NCBI GenBank assembly: GCA_964036155.1
Contig: OZ038422.1
Coordinates: 60,225,201 to 60,289,200 of the forward strand
DNA from: Diploscapter coronatus
Lineage: Eukaryota > Nematoda > Chromadorea > Rhabditida > Rhabditidae
Direction: 5' to 3'
Length of the DNA stretch: 64,000 bases
Numbering within the stretch: the stretch's first letter is position 1; each line of letters starts with the position of its first letter. Below, piece by piece: positions 24,036 through 34,700 of the stretch. Both the position numbers and the translations under genes were made by a program. Under the pieces are notes generated by a model. The model was not told the DNA's origin. It saw nothing but the letters and a program-made list of their open reading frames with translations, and ran no database searches.

Positions 24036-25225
24036 ATGCGGCTTATGAACGACTTCTATCCATTTTTATCAGCTAGTCTATATTATTTCGTTGTGCTCAG
24101 TCTATCCGAAATCACCCGGCAACTATTATTGTCTCGAGTCAGGTCGTCGTACTGGAAAGCGATTATTCTAGAATTTATAGGTAGGTCATTTCACCGTATC
24201 CTTTCCAAATTCCTTTTTGGGAAACTCTGTTCTTTGTTTCGGATGTTACTCAGACAGGATATAGAGTGCAGAAAAGGAAGTCGAGAGGAAACGAGCTATC
24301 AGTCTAAAGGGAAAGAGAATTGAAAATCAGCTAGCCAAATTTAGGTACTGCTCAAATTTGTACGTGTATTTTTGAAAATGGTAAGCGATCAAGGTTCTTT
24401 TGCTGATCAAGCAGTAAATTTCTAGCGATCCTCATTCAATACGGTGTTTCGATATTTTTCGTCGGCACGGCGGTACTCGGTTTTTGTTTCATATTGCTCA
24501 ATCGAGGTGCTAATTGCACGCCGTTGGTACCTATCGAGCAGCTTTATTTTGGCGAAATCAGGTACGAACTCGAACTCGTGGTAACTATCGAGTTGTGGAC
24601 TTTGATTCAGTATTTCACGAGGACTGTCAATTTTATTCGCCCAGCTTCTTGCCGGCTACTTTAGCTATCGTATCGCATTCAGTATTTGGCTTTACACTTA
24701 CGACTACCTACCGATCCATGCAGAATTTGTTAATACACCTCAGTGCTCTTTGAAATACCAGGTACTATCGTTTTTGGTGAGCTTCCAAATTTCGAGTTTA
24801 TGGATTTCAGATGAATTTTGTATTCGTGATGCTATTCGAGACTTGTGGTACATTCGCGATTCGTTTCGTTACATCTCGACTTCCGAAGGAATCATCGAAG
24901 TATCTTGCGCCAGCCTTCATGTCCAGTCTGTTCTCTTTCGCGATATTGTTCGTTGGAGACTCGGCGCTTGATCCATTGGTCGGGTCGACGTTGTTCTATG
25001 GGTGTACGGGTCTGCCGACGCAGTATTTCATCTTGTTGTACTGGGTGAGTTCAATCATTGCTGAAACTTTTGGCTTAAAGGGTTTTTCATGGCCAGAAGC
25101 TCTTGCAGCCTTTTCCCTGAATCATGATTTGATGATCGAAACTTCAGATCTGCCCCACCATCGGTTGGCTTTCCGCAGCTCAGTTTGATAGAACGAAAAC
25201 ATCGTCCAAGAAAAAGAAGGACTAA
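24036..25225 (+). CDS. divergent aquaporin (AQP11/12-like superaquaporin)
   Basis: Predicted channel for water or small solutes, probably in an internal or plasma membrane. Five exons (24036-24180, 24426-24561, 24611-24761, 24811-25044, 25148-25225) sum to 744 nt in consistent phase, giving 247 aa, the usual superaquaporin size. The protein is hydrophobic throughout. The first pore loop has NCTP (residues 78-81) instead of NPA, within NRGANCTPLVPIEQLYFGE. The second has DPLV (198-201), within DSALDPLVGSTLFYGCTG. The C terminus is a Lys-rich KTSSKKKKD tail that may act as a retrieval signal. The NCT-type first motif, the conserved TLFYGCTGLPTQYF stretch and the ICPTIGWLSA last helix recall the C. 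elegans AQP-9/10/11 group. Orthology to one of the three is not settled. Introns 2 and 3 are only 49 bp. Confidence 0.85.
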
Positions 25226-26213
25226 ACACTTTATACGAGTAGCTTTAGAAATGTCATTAGCTAGAATGTTATCTTATTTTTATTTATGTGCATGCATTTT
25301 CTTTGGAGAGATTACATTTAATGATTTCCTAAATTGATGGAACCAAAATCTTCTTATCCGTGATTTATTATACAAATGTCATGATTTTCCGTCAAACAAT
25401 TCTATGTGCTAGGTGCAATTAGCTATGACTTCGTTCTTCAACAAAAAATTATTTCAAGCAGCACTGGTCGATGTTGACTGAAGCTAAAGTTTAGCGAGAT
25501 CTTCAAGAAGTTGTTCTCTCGAAACTATGTTGAATTTGATAAACCCGAAGGGTTTCCATTAAAATATTGCTCGCTTCCTGATTAGTTCGACAATTTTCCT
25601 CGGGAATATCACCAGTGCTGCTTGAATGACTCGTTCTAGTGACAGTGTCGGTGCTCAAACCCCCCAATCAGTTCCATTACCACGTTTTCCTTTTCCTTTC
25701 TGCTTCTTCAGCGTCGTCGTTCGCTTTCTTAGGTTTTTTTTCGAGCCGTTTCTCGCCGCCAAAATTCCGCATCATCGGGTTGATCGTTCGTTCAGTTTAC
25801 TTATCGTTTTCTAATTTTATTATATTGATTGATTTGTCATCGCCGTTCAAGAGTATTCTTACCTAGACACAAGCGTCTTGTTATCAAATTTTCGGGTTAT
25901 CATCTTCGCGTTTTCGAAACTGCAGCACTTCTCATCATTTTTGAACAACAAGCTTTTCCACTTCCTCGGATTAAAAATTCCTTAAAAAATGATGAAATAA
26001 AAGTGCGTCATAGTCTTGCATTCAATAAAAAAATTTATTAACTTACGACAAAAAAGATAGTATGCATGGACTATATATAATGCACATAGACTAGGCAGTG
26101 TATGGTAGCTAGCACAAGTTACGGTCAAGTGAACATTGGATGAGTTTACAAAGCACATCATACGAGAGGAAAGATATGTTTGACGAAAGATCAAAATCGA
26201 AAAGGTCGAGGGC
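25226..26213. other. intergenic between aquaporin and hsp-12.2
   Basis: The two genes converge here, so this 1 kb holds both 3' UTRs. I see no further gene. A minus-strand AATAAA lies at 26034-26039. Confidence 0.6.
26034..26039 (-). terminator. AATAAA poly(A) signal of hsp-12.2
   Basis: On the minus strand an AATAAA lies about 175 bases after the hsp-12.2 stop. The surrounding aataaaaaaatttatt also offers a plus-strand AATAAA, so the site could serve both converging genes. Confidence 0.5.
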
Positions 26214-26682
26214 TTAGGCCTTCTTTCCAGCGGTGATCATAAGAACACCTCGGGTGTTGAGATGCGACTTGACGGTGGCGACGTCAACGTCATCTGGAAG
26301 TCGGTAGGCTCTGTTGATCTCGCTGAAAAGTGTTCAGTAAAACTTTCACGATCAATTTGAGCTACCGAGCCACAGTGCCGTGGACGTCGTTGCGGAGCTC
26401 GTGTCGGCAGTGGATGAGCAGTTCTTGGCCTGAGACCTTGACCTGAATTTCTTGTGGTATTAAAACTTGATACCAGACAAATTCAAAGAAATACCTCGAT
26501 TTCCTTGGGGGTGAAGAACGAGACGTCCAGACCGACCTCGAAGCGCTCCTTGGTGTTGTGAACCTGAGAATTTCTCTATTTTCGCGAAATCGAGGAGTCC
26601 TAACCTTGACGACGCCGTCATTGTGCTGGAGGGGCCAGTCCCACTGCTCAGCAGCGTCGTGGGTGATTTCGATAGCCGACAT
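26214..26682 (-). CDS. hsp-12.2: HSP-12 family small heat shock protein (alpha-crystallin domain)
   Basis: Small cytosolic alpha-crystallin protein of the nematode-specific 12 kDa class, which has almost no N- or C-terminal extension. Four exons on the minus strand (26682-26605, 26563-26495, 26442-26366, 26322-26214) sum to 333 nt, giving 110 aa, exactly the class length. It starts MSAIEITHDAAEQWDWPLQ. The core contains EVGLDVSFFTPKEIEVKVSG, then LLIHCRHE and the INRAYRLPDDVDV strand, and it ends MITAGKKA. The MSAIE start and the length point to hsp-12.2 rather than hsp-12.3 or 12.6, but the paralogues are close. The acceptor aacttacag lies five bases before the ATG, marking a 5' UTR intron or a spliced-leader site. 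A TATA box and phased GAA units lie upstream. Family members bind unfolded protein weakly and often form small oligomers. Confidence 0.93.
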
Positions 26683-27014
26683 TTTTCTGTAAGTTGCCGA
26701 GTTGAAGAATTGAAGGGAGAATTTCAAAATGATGGGATGGTTGTTTTGAGCGAAAAAGCAAATGGAAGAATGTGGCGTAACATATGGATGAAAGCATAGG
26801 AGATGGGAAAATCTCTTGCTTTCTGCAAAAGTTGCGACACATTGTAGGATTTGCATTCTCTCTCTCTCTCTTGCGGAAACGGGGGAGAATTGAAAAACGA
26901 TAACATTGCCCCTAGAGCCGAGTGCCCGAGGCAGAAATGCGAGGTCGAACGCGCAGTTGTAAGGAGCTCGATATCAAGAGTTTCGACACAGACCCGTTGA
27001 TTCATTGTCTTGGA

Positions 27015-27023
27015 CTTTTTATA
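27015..27023 (-). promoter_or_regulatory. TATA box upstream of hsp-12.2
   Basis: The minus strand reads GGGTATAAAAAGTCC, a strong TATA match about 335 bases before the hsp-12.2 ATG. With the acceptor just before the ATG, this fits a transcript with a spliced 5' leader starting near 26985. Confidence 0.5.
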
Positions 27024-27249
27024 CCCAAGATCAGTTTACTGAACTAGCAAAAGAGTTTAGTTTTCGTCGAGAGATCAAATTTCGATGCGAACCCAAAAAA
27101 TTCAAAATTTTGAAATAACTTTTGTCGCAATTCATATGAACACAACAGCGATAGTAGCAAAAATTAAGGTTGAAGTAAATCTTTCGGAGCAAAGGATTCC
27201 ATGGGATGCGCGGGACAAAACTGTGCAGCGAGAGATATAAGGGCCCGAG

Positions 27250-27284
27250 AGAATACGAGCGAAAGCGGGAGAAACGGGCAGAAG
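27250..27284 (-). promoter_or_regulatory. candidate step-type heat shock element
   Basis: GAA begins at 27251, 27261, 27271 and 27281, an exact 10-bp phase. On the minus strand this is four TTC units separated by five-base gaps, the step-type arrangement described for HSF1 sites. It lies about 230 bp upstream of the TATA box. Confidence 0.4.
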
Positions 27285-27725
27285 CCTCGAGAGCCGCCCA
27301 GCGCTTCGTGTGGCAGAAGGAAAGTACACAGACCCGAGAAAAGATGCAGAAACATTATGCAAAGATAGCGGGGCTACAGTGCGAATTGAAGAGATCCACA
27401 GAGAAAAAGCCTCGAGTTTTTGCAATTTTCCTAACGAAAGAGAAAATAACAGAGTTGACTGTCTCTGCAAATAAGCTAGGCAGGCACAAGCGCCTACGAC
27501 CCGAGGATTTCGAAGAAGAAAGTAGAAAATCACCGCGATTGATTTATCTCTTGGCACAGGATAAATCAAACATTGATCGAAGAAATTGTTTATTAGATAC
27601 GAACTTGATCAGACAATTTATCTACAAACGAATAAATACAGTTGAAATGATGGCACCGCGACATAAAGTAAGGCTTTATTGGGTGGGTACTTGAGATTCC
27701 AGATTCTTCAAGGGAAAACGTATGA

Positions 27726-28149
27726 TTAGACATTTGTGATAAGATCAATCCCGCTTCCTTGTCCGCTATTTTCCTCTGGAAATTCGCCGGAACCATCCAA
27801 AAGATCACTAGAACTGTCTAAGAGGTCACCGGAGCCTTCTTCAACGTATTCATAAGTCGGTGACCAAATGTAGCAAAGAGGTTGGTCGTACTTTGGGTAA
27901 GCTACAGCTCCAAAAGGTATTTGGAAGGTCGTGGAATATTCCGAGTCTAAAGTCACCCTGATCTAGAGATTCTCTCGCAGCAATTACCGATTTTGATATA
28001 GTTGAAGAACTTGTACAGAGGAACAGTCGCTCCGCAGGCTCCATGCGTTGCAGCACAATAGAACTGTTCACCGTCATAAGCGTACTTTTCATAAGGAAGA
28101 TTCAATTGCTCTGACGTATGGTTGGCGATCAACTTTGAATCGTAGCGCT
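27726..28149 (-). CDS. secreted-type module with acidic Ser-Gly tail (partial or alternative 3' end)
   Basis: This minus-strand segment encodes a domain related to exons 3-4 of the neighbouring gene (28545-30032): shared YC, CGA-VP and PLCY-IW motifs, here FYCAATHGACGATVPL and YDQPLCYIWSP. It then ends in an acidic tail with EEGSGD, DGSGE and GQGSGID, which fit Ser-Gly glycosaminoglycan attachment sites, and stops at TAA 27728-27726. The best model starts after a ttgttcag acceptor at 28149 in phase 1 and has one 59-bp intron (28016-27958). I see no good signal-peptide exon of its own. It could be an alternative 3' end of the upstream gene, whose exon 4 also ends in phase 1, or a separate, partly degraded paralogue. 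Ignoring the intron, the frame hits a stop after FFNYIKIG, so a frameshift is the other reading. Confidence 0.5.
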
Positions 28150-28544
28150 CTGAACAATTTTCATTAGTTACCATTTTTTGAGAGATTTTTGACCACTAGT
28201 AGTTTTGATGCCATTTCATCCCCACACCAAAATATCACATTGTTTGTTGCATATTTTACTATCATCGTAAGAGTGAATCATAATCTGTGCCCCTTATGAG
28301 AAATTTCGAGGGTAGGTCGCGTAGCTCAAAACAAGATGACACAAATATTTGTGCATTTGATGATTCGATATTTTTGGATATGATAATCTAATAAGCAAAT
28401 CGATGCTCGGTCAAACCATCTATCAAGCTGCAAAGAGTTTCACCCTGACGTAGTTGAACTCCCCTTCGATCAAATGCAAATGGTCTGGATTACCCGTTTG
28501 AAACCACAGGTGAAGTTTGCCTGCCCGCAAATTCCTCGCCCTTT

Positions 28545-30032
28545 CTATTTTCGGTTAATTTGAATAAACCCCTGCAGCGAGAATTTGGACGTGGGAAGTC
28601 CAATGGCGAAGTTTCGACACTCGACTGAGGGAGAGTTGATATGTGAAAGAAAAATTGACTGACTAAAAATTCCCGTGGGCTGATCGTCGATCGCCTGTCG
28701 TAGGATGCGTAGCGAGTGACACTCAGGGTCGGGTTGCGTCAGTACTTGGCCGAAAACGCGCTAAAATTAGAAAGATGATGTTAGAAGAGTCTGCATCATT
28801 TTTGGACGCACAACTTTTCTGTATCCCTTTCCAGCGACCTCGGAAGCTGTCCTTGTAGTCAAATACGTGTCGAAGAACGATCTTTCCTTGTTATTGACAT
28901 AGAGGGTTAGGTCGACAAGTTGAGCATCGGATACTAGTGATAGAGGTGCAGCGGGTTGACGCGAGATTCTTGGGGCTAAAATTTACTCGTTTTTCTTTGA
29001 TTCCACGAATTAAGACGTACCGCTTCCCCACATGTAGCAAAGAGGAATTCCTTCTGGAACGAAGAACGGAGGAATTGTTAACGAGATATTGAAGGAGTAG
29101 GCGTGATCTAAAGTCTTTATTTTTTTTTCAAATCTGAAAGTTAACGTACGGATTGCCGTGGTATTGAGTCGATAGTATCTGTAGAATGGGACGTTGGCTC
29201 CACAGAATGAAGGCAATTTCGAGCAGTATATCGGTGTTGAGTTGACGAGTTGATAGCCCATCGGAACGAACTCACCTATGCCCTCTCGGACGTACAGAAT
29301 TGACTGGGCACCTCCATCTTAGAAAAAAGCCTTATCTTTGAGTTTGAACTTCAAAGTCTTACTGATACTTGGTGCCTCATAAGCTAAAAGTCTGTAGAGA
29401 CATAACGTCGGACAGGTACTGGTTGAAACGTCGTTAGTAAGCAAGGCTCTAGCGGTTTGATTAGCAAGTAGAGCGTGTTGTTCGCTGGGGGTTGTTTGAG
29501 ATAGCTCGAATCGAGCCAGACTTGATTCGGCCTTGAAGTAGACTCCCAGCGGTGCTGAAAATTTGAAAAATTTAGGATTTCCGAAGATCTTCCGGACCTA
29601 CTGTTAAAGGCTCACCCGATCCCTTTACTCATTTCACTCATCTTTCTTCCCACTCTTTCTCCCCTTCTCGTCAGTGTCCATACCATCTACATCTTTTCTC
29701 CCTCTTCTTTCGTGTTTTTTTCTCTCCTCTGACTACTGACCAATTATCAATTATCAATTATCAATTGGCTACTTCTTTCAGTAGCTAGTCTATCTTTCTG
29801 CTCTCGGGCTGGACGGTCGGTCTCCCAATTCTTCAACTTACCGCTGTTGTCGTTTTACTCGAACGTAAATAAATAATTTGTGAGTAACGACTTGTGGCTT
29901 GCCTAACTGCACCCAGAGGAGCGTGTAACACTTACCCAATTCCGCCGGAGCTGGTGCGTTGAAGCAATTTTGAGCTATGGAAAATTGTAGAACTATCGAG
30001 ATAATTTGAAGCTTGAGAAACTTTAGAACCAT
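28545..30032 (-). CDS. secreted Cys-containing protein, unrecognised nematode family
   Basis: I do not recognise the family. Six exons on the minus strand (30032-29936, 29554-29363, 29317-29150, 29107-29021, 28975-28815, 28760-28545) sum to 921 nt, giving 306 aa with all phases consistent. The ATG at 30032 opens a clear signal peptide (residues 1-20, LKLQIISIVLQFSIA), with cleavage likely before QNCFNAPAP. No further membrane span is seen, so secretion is expected. The middle domain has YCSKLPSFCGANVPFY and, after an intron, SFNISLTIPPFF and PLCYMWGS; the same motifs recur in the module at 27726-28149. The C-terminal part has two Cys within TQPDPECHSL and SVECRNF and ends QINRK. Intron 1 (381 bp) carries a TCAATTA simple repeat. 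Gene structure is well supported; function is unknown. Confidence 0.75.
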
Positions 30033-31430
30033 GACTTGAGTACTGTATCGGGGTGATTGTTAGACAATGAATGCTGCTCTTTCGGGGTGGGCCATATTTT
30101 ATAGAGCCGTAAAGAGTCTTCCCTCAACAGTTTTGAATATTCCGCCCCTCGTCTCTGCCCAATTTCATGTGATTCAATGGGTAATCCGTTTAGGTTCCTC
30201 TTCGGCTCGCTTTTCGATGAACAATCATTTTATTCTATCATTTGTCACAAACATTTTTGAAAATTGTTTTTTTCCGTGAGGAAATTTCATTTTGCGAAAA
30301 AAAAATGATTTCCAAAACAAAGTTATACAGGAAAAAAATAACATCAAGTTGAGACTCAGATAATACCTGTAAAGATATTGTGGATGATTGTTGGATCACG
30401 ATCATGATAAAAATGTGATCGATGAATTTGATATGCAAAAGAAAAAATTTCGGGTGCGAATTACGGTATTCTCAAAATTATCAACTCAAGGAATTGTACT
30501 TTGAGTACGTTTTCACTGAAATTCTGTCATTGGAAATTGGAAAACATGGCTAAATTTGGGTAATCCATAAAAGTCACGTTGTTCCGAGCAGAATAGGATG
30601 GTCATTCTCCCATCATTTTGAATTTTAAATAACTAATCCAGTATATTTTCTCTCGGAATTAACTTTTTGAATTTCCCGGACGATAATTTTCAAAGCACTT
30701 TTGTTATGAACGAGGGAAAACGTGAGTGCACAAATTCAGGAAATCAAACATAGAAAATGAAAAAAATTTCAGACTACGATATTTTCACATTATAATTTTT
30801 TGATCCTTCGATCTTTTTCTTGATTCTCCTTTCTTTCATCCAGCATGCATCCTATTTTTACGCAACGCTTTTCTTTATTGAGCGGTAAACTTAGGTTAAC
30901 TCGCCATTCCATAGATTTTTGATACTCTCGATTTCTTATCAAATTTTCCGATCTTTTCCATTTTTCAATTTCCGCAAAAATTTAGAAGCTCAAAAACTCC
31001 AAACCTGCAAAATCTAAATTTGCTTTTATCCACTTCCTTCTATTTTCATTTTCTTCGAAAAAAATCCGCGAAATCATAAAATTTACCTAAAATCGCTTGT
31101 ATTTTCATGGAAAGCTGAACGATGTTAACATTTCAAAATTCGAAAAATTCGTAATTTTTTGGTTTCACGTCCGGTGTATTATATAGCTCATTAAAAATCA
31201 CTTTCACTTTCAAATTTTCCATTTTAAATCGATCAATCTTATCAATTTTGTTATGCGTTCCCTGTTTCCACTGTGTCGCGTATCGATTTTTCGAGCTTAG
31301 TTTGTTTAATTGACCAATTAATTAACTAATTATACTAATTTCAGGCAAATTAGTCCTCAATTATCACTTGAATCAGTGGTAAAAGCATTCTACAAAGTTT
31401 CAAGCTAACGAAAGCACTCAACTTTCAATC
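30033..31430. other. intergenic, divergent promoters
   Basis: The secreted-protein gene (minus) and the DDX60 gene (plus) diverge from this 1.4 kb AT-rich stretch, so it should hold both promoters. I see no gene. TAATTA-type sequences become dense near its right end and continue into DDX60 intron 1. Confidence 0.6.
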
Positions 31431-31790
31431 ATGTCCGACAAACAGTGGGACGATTCTGGTAGGATAATTAAAATAATAAATCGAATTCATCACCTTATTG
31501 ACCAGTTGTCAATTACTCTCCTAATTATCTTGGTTAATTGATCAATTATTTTCCTGTTTAAAAAATCTTTTGAAGAATATTAACTTTGGTTAGGAAAAAA
31601 TCCACAATTAGTCCGAATTAAGCCAAGCTAATTATCAGTCAATTGCCAACTATCTAGTAAATTATCTAATTATCTCCATTGACAAAGTCGAAAAGGAATC
31701 TTTCAGTTTGTTGAACATAAATCTTAAAGTCGACTTAATTAGCTGTTAGTTGCTCAGTTACCTTGTTAATTAGCTAATTATCGTTGCAGA
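31312..31790. repeat. cluster of TAATTA/CAATTA cores at the start of the DDX60 gene
   Basis: Some eighteen AATTA or TAATT cores fall within 480 bases, covering the presumed 5' UTR and intron 1, for example ccaattaattaactaatta and gttaattagctaattatcg. The same core forms a tandem TCAATTA run near 29744-29767. It may be simple AT drift or a homeodomain-type site cluster. Confidence 0.4.
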
Positions 31791-34700
31791 CAGCGAGGAC
31801 GACAATGTCGTCGTGGAGGAGAATCCGACGATTCGTCCTCGGAAAAGACAGACCTCGGTCGCCCACACTCTAGAGAAAGACAAGACTCTGAATTCCTCTG
31901 TTGCTGGCTCGGTCAAGGATAGCGATGAGGTCAGATTTTTTTAAAGTTTAAAAATTATCCTGATGTTTTTGGTTGGCACTGAAATACATACGGAATCATA
32001 ATTTTTGGAAAAAATCAATACTTAGTTGTTTTGAAACCTACTTGAGAAATTGAAATAATTGATTATTGAAGTTGTGACCAAACAGAACTATGTTCGCTGA
32101 AACTATCAAAATATAATGATCTTTAAGCTTACTTGAAAAAATAATTACAAAGATTTAGAGCGACTCGGACGATTCGGACTCGATCGGCACGTCGGCGGCG
32201 AGCGACCACATGCTCGACAACGAGGGCGAAGTCACACTCGATTTCGATACGACCACTTGCATGAAGAAGGTAGGGAAATGTTACTAAAGCCGAAGTCTAG
32301 AAGGCTGTTTCAAGACTTGGAAAATAGGTTTAAAAAATTAAAACTTCTAAGGATTTATAAAATTCGTTAAAAGTAGTGGTATTATCGAAATTAACGACAA
32401 ATGATGTAGTTTCTTATCAGTGGGTTTTAGCGCTCTTCTGTTAGTTACGAAATTTGCGAGGTGATTAAGGAAAACGATAAATAGCGAGAAAAATGAACCG
32501 TCACGACAAGAAAATACCCATAATAGACACGAATTTTGTATTAGAAACTTGCGAAATCGTGCAAGAATAAATAATAATTCATTTTTCTATTTCAACTCAA
32601 AAAGCGGTATTTTTCGGTAGTGATAAAGTTCGTCATATTGGTCATTTATTCCATTTTTATTCCGGAGCTCATTTCTCAATTTCAATTTTCGTAGCTCGTA
32701 ATTTTGAGTCTAAAATTTTTCGAAAATGCGCTTTCCTGCCAATATTTCTGAGCCGGTTCGGGTGAAGCGCCGGAGGCAGGGGGATCTCGAATTGGTCGTA
32801 AAGGCTGAATCCAATAGGAATTTGAACTTCAAAAAGGTAAAATTGTGGTGTACAGTGATCTGACTGTCAAACAAGTAAAAATATTGGTAGGGGAAGTTGG
32901 GTAAAACTTTTATTTCTAGCTTTTTCCTAAAATATCCTATTTTTAATCTAAAAAAGGTATAAAACTATTAAGAATTTGCCAAAAATGACGTATCTTCAAT
33001 TTTTAGATGATCTCCATGTACCACTGCTCGTACCGCGACATCATCAATGAGTTCGCAGACGTCGAGTTGTTCTTCATCTCCGTCGACAGTCTTATCGTCG
33101 AGTGCCTCGCTCATTCCTACCACGACTGGACTCTCGTCGGACAGTCCATGGTGCTCACTAAACAGGTACGGAAAGCTACAGTAATTTTAGGAAAAAATTA
33201 TTTTTGAATATTCTTTTTTCCGAAAATAAAAATTTCTTCTTTTCCAAAGAAAGTGAAACTTTTTGATAATTGAAGAAGGAACCTTTTTTTGAGAATTTTG
33301 TAAAATTTGTATTTTTTCTCCAGATCGACCGTTTCCTGGACCAATTCGCCGTGCTCGGCGGTCACTTCAAACTGATCGTCTTCACGGACTTCGCCACGCA
33401 TTTCGCCAGGGACACGACGTTGTCTTTCGCGAGGTAAAAATATTGCAAGAGCGAAAGAAAAACCAGATTCAACTACTTTTCAGATCGCTCGCACTGGCGC
33501 ACTTGGCGAATGGGAAGTATGCTCATGTCAGTATTTTTTCTTTTCGAATTTTTAGAAAATAAACGATTTCAGGAACTGACTTATTTCTTGAACCCGGCCG
33601 ATTCGAACTGGGACAAATTCCTGAATGACTTGACGCCGTCTTTCATGGTATTTGTTTTTTTGCGAAAAAGCATCATTTTCAAATTAAAAAATGAAAAAAA
33701 AACCTTTAGATGATTTCCACGGACAATGTGACTCATGAGGTGTGCGCTCAGGAGGACGTCAATTTGGAGCCACTCTTTGAGTTGATCGGTAAAAATTAGA
33801 ACTTTGAAAAAAACTAAATAAAAAGGCAAAAATATCAAATTCTGAAATTTCAGCCCTCCAAGCCCTGACTCGAGCCGTGTTTATCGTGCCTCTGACCGGT
33901 ATCGTGGTGAATTTCGCCAAGGTTATGGCCTACATGATCAGTCCAAGGTTGGCGTTTTCAATTGTTTAGCCATAAGATAAATTCTGAGTCGAATTTCTTG
34001 AGCTTCTAGAATTTTGACCAAGCTACATTTTTAGAGATTGAAAAATGAATTTCGCTTTCAGACTCACGGTCACCCAGAACTTCGAGAGCTTCATGGCCGC
34101 GCACTGGGATTGCAATAGTTCGTTTCCTTCTCAATTAAAATTATTTTTACATGAACAAAATATCAATGAGGATTTCTAAAATTTTTCTTTATAGTCAATT
34201 TGAAACTTATCAGAAATTTCGAAGCATGAACTTCTTTTGGTATATATCAGAATGCTCTTTTATAGATGAAACGATTTTTTCACTAGTATGTCGAATTAAC
34301 TAACAATGAAGATAAATGCACAAATCTAAATTTTCAGCCGAATTGTTGAAATCCGCCAAGAATCCCTCGATCGCTGGTTCGGACCTGAAGAACGTCTGTG
34401 AGTTGTGGGCCAAGATCATTTCCGAGGCTGGAAAGGGGTAGGTTTCAAAGAAAAATATATATATATATTTTTTTTCGAAAAGTTCATCCCAATTTTTGAG
34501 CCTCCAATCTGACAGGCCTTCGAATTTGTTTTTTTTTTTCTATTTTGAAACTCTTTAAAAAATTTGGTGAAGTTTCTTAAAGAGATTTTTAATTGATTTT
34601 TTCAGAGAAAACAAATCCGATCACTGGGAGTCCATTTGCTGCGCGGTTCTGCTCGCTTCGCTGATTGGAGTCCACAGAGGAGCCCAAAGGGTTTACATCG

